The translations under genes were made by a program, and so were the position numbers. Below the pieces are notes generated by a model that was given only the letters and a program-made list of their open reading frames with translations, was not told the origin of the DNA and searched no databases. Below are positions 56,040-64,000 of a stretch of 64,000 nt of DNA, piece by piece. Each line of letters begins with the position of its first letter. Within the stretch, counting starts at the first letter, position 1. The stretch spans positions 3,756,272-3,820,271 of the forward strand of contig NC_068910.1 in assembly GCF_023091745.1 (NCBI RefSeq), written 5' to 3'. Source of the stretch: Budorcas taxicolor (lineage: Eukaryota > Chordata > Mammalia > Artiodactyla > Bovidae).

Positions 56040-56560
56040 TTATTGTGGTGTTAAGTTGCATTTCCCTAGTGCCTTTATTAAGTATCTCTTGTATATCCTT
56101 TTTTGTGAAGTATCTATTCAAATCTTTTGCCCACTTAAAAAATAAGTTCCTTTGTCTTCATAATATGTATATCTTCTTTATATTTTCTGCATATAAGTCT
56201 CTTGTTAGTTAAATGTTTTTTCTTCCATTCTATGACCTTTTTTTTCATTTTCTTAGTGGTATTCTTCTAAGAGTAGATTGCAATTTTGATGAAACCAAAT
56301 TTATGTTTATTTTTCTCTTACTGTTAGTTCTTTTTGCATCTTACAGAAGAGATCTTTGTTTATCCTAAAGTTTTGAAGATTTTTCTCCTAAATGTTTTTC
56401 TAGAGTTTTACAATTTGTTACTTTACACATGGTTTATGGTGCATTTCAAGCTAGCTTTGTGAGATGAAGTTGGAGGCTTGTTTCTTTCCAGTTCTTCCAG
56501 GACCATTGGTTGAGAAGACTTTTCTATCTGAAATATTTTGTTGAAATTAATTAAATTATT
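56040..56560 (-). mobile_element. Old L1M-type fragment, antisense, continuation
   Basis: CAAATCTTTTGCCCACTTAA, CATATAAGTCTCTTGTTAG and CCAGGACCATTGGTTGAGAA continue the element at 54790-55490. Confidence 0.65.
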
Positions 56561-56566
56561 TATGAA

Positions 56567-56775
56567 TGGGCTTCCTAGGTGGCTCAGTGGTAAAGAATCC
56601 ACCTGCCAATGCAGGAGACGCTGGTTTGATACCTGAGTCAGGAAGATCCCCTGGAGAAGAAAATGGCAACCCACTCCAGTATTCTTGCCTGGGAAATTCC
56701 ATGGACAGAGGGTCCTGGGGCTACAGTCCATGGAGTCCCAGAGTTGTACATAACTTAGCAACTAAGTAACAACAA
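56567..56775 (+). mobile_element. Bov-tA SINE
   Basis: GGGCTTCCTAGGTGGCTCAG head to AGCAACTAAGTAACAACAAC. Confidence 0.92.
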
Positions 56776-56794
56776 CATATATAAACACACACGT

Positions 56795-57211
56795 ATTTTT
56801 TATTGCACTTTGTGTTATTGTGCTTTGTAGATACTATGTGTTTTGTTTTGTTTTATAAATGGAAGGTTTGTGGTAGCCTTGCATGGAGCAAGACTATTGG
56901 AGCCCTATGTCCATATTGTGGCAATACTCACAATATTTCAAACTCTCTACCAGCAAAACTGACTATGACTCACTAAACCTCAGATAATGGTCAGCATTTT
57001 CTAGCAATAAATTTTTAATATTTTAAAATTAAGGTAGATATATTTTTTTGTAGACGTAATGCTATTATACACCTAACAGACTATAGCATAGTATAACCAT
57101 AACTTTCGTATGCACTGGGAAACCGAAAAGTTTTTGTGACCCACTTTACTGCAGTATTCGCTTTTTGATGGTCTAGAACCAAACTGACAATATCTCTGAG
57201 GTCTGCCTGTA
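56795..57211 (+). mobile_element. Tigger1-like DNA transposon remnant, internally deleted
   Basis: Left part TTATTGCACTTTGTGTTATT; right part AGCAATAAATTTTTAATA, ATAATGCTATTATACACC, GCACTGGGAAACCGAAAAG, then AATATCTCTGAGGTCTGCCT. The last piece is the antisense form of the Tigger1 terminal inverted repeat. The transposase region is absent. Confidence 0.8.
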
Positions 57212-57214
57212 CGA

Positions 57215-57430
57215 ACAATGGATTATTATTCAGCCACAGAAAGAAATGGAGTTCTGATACTCTATGTCATCCATTTCAACATGAATGAAACTTGAAAACA
57301 TTGTGAAAAAGAGCCAGATACGAAAGGACAAATATTGTATGATCCCACTTACTTGAAATAACTGGAGTAGGCTAACTCAGAGAGAGCAAAGTAGAATAGA
57401 AGAAACCGTGGACTGAGGGGTGAATGACAG
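57215..57430 (+). mobile_element. Old L1M 3' fragment, sense
   Basis: GGATTATTATTCAGCCACAG, CAACATGAATGAAACTTGAA and CAAATATTGTATGATCCCAC. The same element resumes at 59016 after a younger L1. Confidence 0.7.
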
Positions 57431-59015
57431 GAAATTATTTCTCTTATTGAAGTATAGTTGATTTACAATATTATGTGAGTTTCAGCAAAGTGATTTAGTT
57501 ATATCTATGGGCTGCCATCTATGGGGTCACACAGAGTTGGACACGACTGAAGTGACTAGCAGCAGCATGTCTATTTCAGATTATTTCCATTATAGGTTAT
57601 TATAAGATATTGAATATAGTTCCCTGTACCATACAGTAAATCCTTGTTGCTTATCTATTTTATGTATAGTAGTTTGTATTTGTTAATCCCATACTCCTAA
57701 TTTGCCCCTCCCCTTCCCTTTCTTTTTAACCACAAGTTTGTTTTCTATATCTGTGAATCTGTTTCTCTTTTGTGTATAGATTCATTTGTATTATTTTTTA
57801 GAGTCCACATATAAGTGATATCGCATAATATTTGTATTTCTCTTTCTGACTTTACTTAGTATATTTCCTAGGTCCATCCATGTTGCTACAAATGTTTCAT
57901 TCTTTCTTTATGTCTAAGTAATATTCCATTGTATTAATATGTACCACATCTCCTTAAGCCAATCATCTATTGATGGATGCTTGGGTTGTTTCCGTGTCTT
58001 ACATGCTGCTTTGAACCTTGGGGTGCATGTATCTTTTCAAATTAGAGTTTTCGTATTTGCTGGATATATGGTCAGAAATGGGATTGCTAGATCATATGGT
58101 AGCCCTATTTTTAGTTTATTAAAGACTTTCCATATTGTTTTCCAAAAAACAATATGGAAAAATTGGCTGCACCAGCTTACCTTTGCACCAACAGCGTAGG
58201 AGGATTCCCTTTTCTCCACATCCTCTTCAGTATTTATTATCTGTAGACTTTTTAATGATGGCCATTCTGACTGGTGTGAGGTGGTACCTTATTGTAGTTT
58301 TGATTTGCATCTCTCTAATAAGTAGCAGTGTAGAGCATCTTTTCATGTGCCTGTTGGCCGTCTGTATGGCTTCTGTGGAGAGATGTCTATTTAGGTCTTC
58401 TGCTCATTTTTTTATTTTTTTTTAATTGAGTTTTATGCACTGTTTGTATATTTTGGAATTAAGCCCTTGTCAGTTGCATCATTTGCAAATACTTCCTCCC
58501 ATCTCATAGGCTGTCTTTTTGTTTTGTTGCTATTTTCCTTTGCTTTGCTAAAACTTTAAAGTTTTATTTGGTCCCATTTGTTTATTTTTGCTCTTATTTA
58601 TTTTGCCTTGGGAGACTGATTTAAGAAAATATTAATCTGATTTATGTCCAAGAATTCTGTTTTGCCTATGTTCTCTTCTAGGAGTTTTACGGTATCAAGT
58701 CTTTTATTTATATTTTTAAACCATTTTGAGTCTATTTTTTTATATGGTGTGAGAGAAGGTAGTCTAATTTCATCGATTAACATGCAACTGTCCAACTTTC
58801 CCAACATCACTTACTGAAGAGACCATCTTTTCTTCATTGTATATTCTTATCTCCTTTGTTGTAGATTAATTAACCATAGGTATGTGGGTTTATTTCTGGG
58901 CTCTCTATTGTATTCCATTAATCTGTATGCCTGTTTTTATGCCAATACCATGCTATTTTGATTACTGTTGCTTTGTAGTATTATGTGAAGTCTGGGAGTA
59001 TTATGCCTGGTAATT
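57431..59015 (-). mobile_element. L1 LINE, 5'-truncated, antisense, inserted in an older L1
   Basis: About 1.6 kb (57508-57567 is a separate BovB/SINE scrap). It shows the L1 3' UTR (GAAGTATAGTTGATTTACAA), then antisense ORF2 3' sequence: ATGATGGCCATTCTGACTGG, TAGTTTTGATTTGCATCTCT and ATGGCTTCTGTGGAGAGATG. No long frame survives. TTATTTC occurs at both junctions (about 57434 and 59006), a candidate target duplication. Confidence 0.88.
57508..57567 (+). mobile_element. Short BovB/Bov-tA tail scrap inside the L1
   Basis: CTATGGGGTCACACAGAGTT and GGACACGACTGAAGTGACTA, then AGCAGCAGCA. Confidence 0.75.
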
Positions 59016-59175
59016 CTTATTTCATGGGCATGGAGTTTCTGTTTTAGATGATGAATTATTTTGGAAATAGACAGTGGTGATGTTTGCACAACATTGTGGG
59101 TATAATTGATGCCACCGAACTTAAAATGGTTAAAAAGACAAATTTATGTTCATATATATATACATACACATTATA
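59016..59175 (+). mobile_element. Old L1M 3' end, sense, continuation
   Basis: GGAGTTTCTGTTTTAGATGA, GAAATAGACAGTGGTGATG, TTGCACAACATTGTGGGTAT and TGGTTAAAAAGACAAATTT are the characteristic L1M 3' terminus. Confidence 0.7.
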
Positions 59176-59369
59176 GGTAGATATATATAGGCACAATAAA
59201 AAAATTCAAAAATATTCCATTCCTCCCTCCTGCCTTTGTATACTTTTAAAATTCTGTACATTATAAACACTCAATACCTTGTTGTTATTTTCCCTTCAAA
59301 CAGTAAATTATTTTCTGAAAGAAATAAAAAAGAAAAAAATCTTTTAAATTTGCCCACACATTTGTTATG

Positions 59370-61285
59370 TCTGAAACTCACCATTCCTTTGTCTAGATCC
59401 AAATTTCCCTCTGATATTGTTAGCCTTCATCCTGAAATGCTTCCTTTAGAACTTTTTGCAGTACTAGGCTGCTGCTGCTGAATTCACCCAGAGTCTGTTT
59501 GCTTGACAGTGTCATTATTTCACCTTTAGTTTTTAAGAATATTTTCACTTGGAATATTGGAAAATTTTTCTTTCAGCATTTAAAAATCATCCAGTTTGCG
59601 TGGTTTCTGAAAAGTAGTTAAAAGTCATTAATGTCTTTCTTTCCTCTGAATTAGAATGTGTCTTTTCCCCTCTGTCTACTTTTAAGATTTTCTCTTTATA
59701 ACTTGTTTTCAGCAATTTGATTATGAAGTGTCTTGATGTAGTTTTCTTTGTATTTATTTTGCTTGGAATTCATGAATGTGTTTGACTCATGAGTTCATAG
59801 GTTGGTTTTGTTTTGTTTTTAATTTGAGGGAAAAGAGAAAGTGTTAGTCGCTCAGTCGTGTCTGACTCTTTGTGACAACACAGACGGTGGCCCTTAAAGC
59901 TCCTCTGTCCATGGAATTCTCCAGGCACGAATACTGGAGTGGGTTGTCATTCCCTTCTCCAAGGGATCTTCCTGATCCAGGGATCAAACCCAGGTCTCCT
60001 GCATTACTGGCAGATTCTTTACCCTCCGAGCCACCAGGGAAGCCCAGTTTGAGAGAAATTTGCCCTTCATTTCTCCATTTTTTTTCCCCCTGCCTCTCCA
60101 CCTTCTTGGACTTTAATTACATTCATGTTTGACCACTTGATTTTGTCACACAAGTCACAAAGGCTCTATCTTTTTCCAAATCTTTTTTTTCTTCTATACC
60201 TAGTCTTCATAGTTTCTGTATCTATGGCTTCAAGTTCCCTGATCTTCCGTCACATGTTCTTAATTACTATTAATCTCATCCAGGGAATTTTTCATTTCAG
60301 ATATTGTATTTTTCAGCTCTAGAATGCCTATTCAGTCCTTTTATACATCTTTGATTTCACCCTTCATTTTGTTCATGTTTTTATTCAAACCCTTCAATAT
60401 TTGTGTTCGCTTTCAAAGTTCTTGTCTGATATTTCTACCATCTCTGTCATTTTTAGAACTGTCTTTGCTGACTAATTTTTAATCATGTCTATGGATCACA
60501 TTTCCTGTTTCTTTGCAAGTCTAACAACTTTTTCTTGGATGGTGGATATTGTGATGTTTTGCGTTGATTGTTTGAATTTTGCTATCTTCCTTCAAAGAGT
60601 ATTATGGGCTTTCGGCAGGCAGTTAAAATACCTAGAGATGAATCTGGCCTTTTCAAGGCTTGCTTTTTAAGTTTTGCTATGTATGTATGGGACAACCTTA
60701 ACTTATAGTTAGTTTAGCCTTATTTCTAAGGTATGGTCTTTTGGGGGTGCGTGCTGAGTGATCTCGGTGCTTAAGGGGGTCCACACTTGACTGTCTCCTA
60801 GCATTGTGTGACCTCTGTGAACTGTGCTCCCTGCTGCTCATGTTTTCCCTGGTAATTGTTATACATCATTGTTATTAGCCCTGCTTTGTGGTCTCATTCT
60901 ATGCATGCTCTTATTCAGGCTCAGACAACTTCTGGAGCTTTTTCTCAGTGTAGCTCCCGCCTCACTATTACTCTACCGCAGAAACTTCAGGATCCTCAGC
61001 CTCCCAGAACCCCAGTCTCTGTCTCCTCGCTTAGCAAGACCTGCATGTTCTGCTTATGTGCCCCTTCCCTACACTGAAGTCCAGAAAGTGCAGTGGCTCA
61101 CTGTGGTGAGCACAGGACTTAGCTCTTTTGCCTCTCTTCTCCTGAGGATAGCAGTTCTGTGCTCTCTATTGTCTACTGCCTGGACAACAACTGTTTAATA
61201 AATTCCGTTCAGTTTTTTAGTTGTCTAGTTGGAGGGCAAGTCTGGTACTAGTTATTCCATCACAGCTAGAAGCAGAACTCCAATC
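59370..61285 (-). mobile_element. Long ancient L1-like repeat, antisense, split by a SINE
   Basis: Diverged copy of a common mammalian repeat: AGATTTTCTCTTTATAACTT, TTGATTATGAAGTGTCTTGA, TTTCATTTCAGATATTGTAT, CTTGTCTGATATTTCTACCA, then GGGCAAGTCTGGTACTAGTT and GCTAGAAGCAGAACTCC at the right end. The L1-family assignment is tentative. Confidence 0.5.
59840..60047 (-). mobile_element. Bov-tA SINE
   Basis: GTTAGTCGCTCAGTCGTGTC to GAGCCACCAGGGAAGCCC. Imperfect TTTGAGGGAAA / TTTGAGAGAAA flanks (about 59823 and 60049). Confidence 0.9.
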
Positions 61286-62020
61286 TGCATTTCAGTCTCG
61301 TTGAAAAATAATAGCTTATAGCTGTGTTCCTGCTCAAGGTTAAATGGGGATGAGTGAAATATAGTAAAATAAATCACCGATTGTGTAATCAGATCTCCTG
61401 TAACTTGGAGAAACTTTAACTTTTCACTTTAAAGAAGGATACTTTAAGTTATATTGCCAGTTTAATTTAAGGTTCATATTTCTCCCAGGCCATATGTATT
61501 TCTTGACATTATCCCTTCACAACCGGCCTTTAGCTGATCTTCAAAACAAAAGAAATCTACCTCCAGTGACACTAGCCATCTTCTGTGATTCCTAACATAA
61601 AATTAGGAAACCTTGAGTATATTCTGTATGTGCCTTCAATTACTGAGGTGCAAATAATAAGCTCCAATTTGCTTCAAGTTTACTGGAATTAAGTCATCCA
61701 ACCATATTCTTGAGGTCAAGTATACTAACATTTGTATACAATTTCATAAAGAAAATAAAATCTTTCTTTATAAGATATGAATGTGTAAGATCTGCTTTTG
61801 AGATTATGTCCAGTTTTGTCGATTTAGTTGGCAAAATGGTTGCCAGGGTATAATGTGTTACACTTTCACACTGTGAGTCAGTGTGTGTGCTAGAAATGCC
61901 ATATAAGCCTGAAGGCTTATCTGAGGACAAAGGACGATGAGGGGAGGAGAGAGATGGAATGGATCCATTTTGAGGTGAGATTAGAAGACTTCTCAGATCC
62001 CTAGGAGATAGCAGGACTTC

Positions 62021-62440
62021 CATCCATGTTTACTGCACCAGCCTTCAGAGTAACCAAGACACGGAAACAAGCTACATGCCCTTCCACGGACAAGTGGATA
62101 AAGAAGGGGTGCCACGTGCATATAATGAAACACTGTGTAGCCCCCAAAGGGAGGGAAACATGGATGGACCTCGAGGACATCATGCTAAGTGAAATAAGCC
62201 AGTTGCAGAAAGACAAACACCTCATGGTTCCACTCATGAAAAATCTAAAATAGTCAAAGTCGTAGAATCAAAGAGTGGAATGGTGGTTGGCAGAGGCTCG
62301 AGGTGGGGGAAACGGGGAGTTACTAATCAATGGGCTAAACAAGACAATATGTTCTAGAGATCTATACAGCCTTGTACCTAGAATCAACAGAGCTGTATTG
62401 TATGCTGAAAAATTTAAATGGGTAGATCTCACGTTAAGTT
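62021..62440 (+). mobile_element. L1 3'-end fragment, sense
   Basis: AAGTGGATAAAGAAGGGGTG, ACATGGATGGACCTCGAGG, CATGCTAAGTGAAATAAGCC and GGTGGTTGGCAGAGGCTCG follow the sense L1 3' end. Confidence 0.78.
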
Positions 62441-62451
62441 CTTACGACCAT

Positions 62452-62577
62452 GTGTGTGCTCAGTTGCTCAGTCGTGTTTGACTCTTTGCGACCCCATGGA
62501 CTGTAGCCCACCAGGCTCCTCTGTCCATAGGATTTTCCGGGCAAGAATATTGGATTGGGTTGCCATTTCCTACTGCC
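62452..62577 (-). mobile_element. Bov-tA SINE, partial
   Basis: GCTCAGTTGCTCAGTCGTGT to TTGGATTGGGTTGCCATTTC. Confidence 0.88.
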
Positions 62578-62579
62578 AT

Positions 62580-64000
62580 AAGAATTAAATTAAAAAAAAA
62601 AAGATTGCTGATTGTGTTCATGATATACAGATCTTACAAGAATGTTAAAAAATCAAGGTTAAAAAAAAACTGAAGTCCAGTTCTTTAATGACTTTCAGGT
62701 TTTTAAGCACATGCCTGGTGCTTTGACTTTATGAATGGAAAAAGGTGGCATGTATCCACTGGCTTAATCTAAGGTGTCAACAATCCTTCTCTGAAGCTAT
62801 TGAAATAAGAGGAGTGCCCACAATTACTAAAGATCTTCCGGTGATAACAGAGAAATTGCATAAACTCCTGGCTCCATGCATCAGAATGATTCAGCGTTTC
62901 ATTAAAAAAAAAAAAAATACTTTCATTGACTTTCCAGTTAGGTTAATTTTCAGGAATACGTTCTCCTCATACTTAACCGTTAAAATGCAACAACTGCTCA
63001 CTGCCCCCCAGGTTGCAGGCATACAGCCTGTGAAAGCTGGTCTGAAATCTGCTTTTACTGTGTCTTCTTTATAAGACAGGAAAGAGACTGGCTGAATGGC
63101 TGAGCCAGAGCAGAATTCTACCTGCTGGCAGGAAATTTTCTTAAGCCACGTTAGCAAGGAAAAGATGACTGATGAGGCAAAGAGCATGCTCCAAACCTGC
63201 AATCGACCTGAAAGAATCAGTACCTGGCCTCGTGCTTATCAAGTGCACTCCCCAGGGGACCTGATTAAGGCAGGAAAGAAATAGGATACAGAGCCACTGC
63301 CACAGACACACGGTGGGAACATCTACCTAACAAAGCTCTTGTTGAAGCCATGCCTAGTAAGCTTCAGATCCTTCAGAGAAGGGGGTGGAGTCTGAACAGC
63401 CATAAGTAAACAGTCAAGCTTTTAAACCAGTCAGCTATATTGTGGAAGGAAATTGTCTTGAAATTTGTTTTGGCTTTATAAACAAAATGTAAGGGATACT
63501 GCTTTCTTGATGATCTGATCATCAGAGTGATGGGCTGTGTGATGGGATGATGTCATCAGGCACAGTGAGACGCTAGGATCCGTTTTCTCTGCAGCACTAA
63601 CTGATTCTGGACGCCTTGCCCTCTAAGTTGTTGTCTTCCTTTTCCTCCCTCGTGTCATGTTTCTTTGGCTCCTATCTCACAGATACGTTGTCAGTGGTCA
63701 CAATGTCCTATTATCAGGACGTTTTTAATTCTCTCCTGCATGTGTTATTTCTCTTCGAATGTGGGCGTGGATGACGTACTGCCAGGTTTCTTGTGCAGAG
63801 ACTCCTGTGAATCAGGTTCGTTATCTGTGGTGCATAGACTTGGTGACCTTTAGTGCAGGACCCAAGTACTCCTTCCCCCAGGTCAGGACTGTGTCCCCCA
63901 GTAGCTGACAGCACTGACTGCTGAAAACTTACAGTTGAGTTTCTCTCTGGGCATTGCCCTCAGACCCAGGCAGCTGCTTCACCCAAGGTTACACTCTTTC
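62580..64000. other. Intergenic block free of recognised repeats
   Basis: After the last Bov-tA, 1.4 kb with only A runs at 62591-62601 and 62904-62917. Frames of 109 and 103 codons overlap on opposite strands around 62745-63202 and match nothing recognised. Noncoding is the default call. Confidence 0.4.

Noticed and set aside
36700..64000. A PPARG upstream exon
   Set aside because: PPARG is the expected next gene, but no recognisable exon or CpG island was seen; in human it starts much further from SYN2.

Overview
This is vertebrate nuclear DNA, almost certainly from a ruminant (cattle, sheep, goat or a close relative). Two signals say so. First, intron-split coding exons match two well-known mammalian genes. 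Second, the window is full of ruminant repeats: Bov-tA/Bov-A type SINEs, BovB (RTE-clade) LINE copies carrying a YADD reverse-transcriptase motif, and CHR-type cetartiodactyl SINEs. There are no operons, ribosome-binding sites, CRISPR arrays or prokaryotic genes.

The left 36.7 kb is the 3' half of SYN2 (synapsin II, + strand) with the 5' part of TIMP4 (tissue inhibitor of metalloproteinases 4, - strand) nested in a SYN2 intron. TIMP4 coding exons 1-3 lie at 4859-4721, 3309-3212 and 2791-2677; its last two exons lie left of base 1. A CpG-rich promoter with a TATA-like box and two GC boxes sits at about 4950-5005. SYN2 coding exons 6-13 (numbered by the usual synapsin structure) lie at 7030-7092, 7516-7658, 13409-13483, 13958-14060, 15374-15523, 29147-29207, 33071-33323 and 35777-35912. 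They join in one open frame of 327 codons plus a stop. Exon 11 is a switch. Spliced to exon 12 it gives synapsin IIa, with the proline/serine-rich region and the conserved C-terminal domain E. Left unspliced it reads on to a TAA at 29273-29275, giving the short IIb tail, a 2.3 kb 3' UTR and a polyadenylation signal at 31543. The exon 11 donor is visibly weaker than every other SYN2 donor here.

The right 27 kb (about 36.7-64 kb) is intergenic. In mammals the next gene downstream of SYN2 is PPARG, and no PPARG exon is recognised here. This part is packed with repeats: BovB copies at 40.2-41.2, 49.7-50.6 and 53.8-54.7 kb, old L1 copies split by younger insertions, a Tigger1-like DNA transposon remnant at 56.8-57.2 kb, and SINEs, several with clear target-site duplications. 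MIR-type ancient repeats occur throughout.

No undescribed biological system is evident. The best leads concern regulation at the SYN2 IIa/IIb branch point (weak donor, a 25-bp tandem duplication next to the acceptor, a G-quadruplex motif after exon 12), a recent 175-bp tandem duplication in intron 7, and the unexplained low-repeat block at 62.6-64 kb. Repeat boundaries are approximate because they were read by eye.
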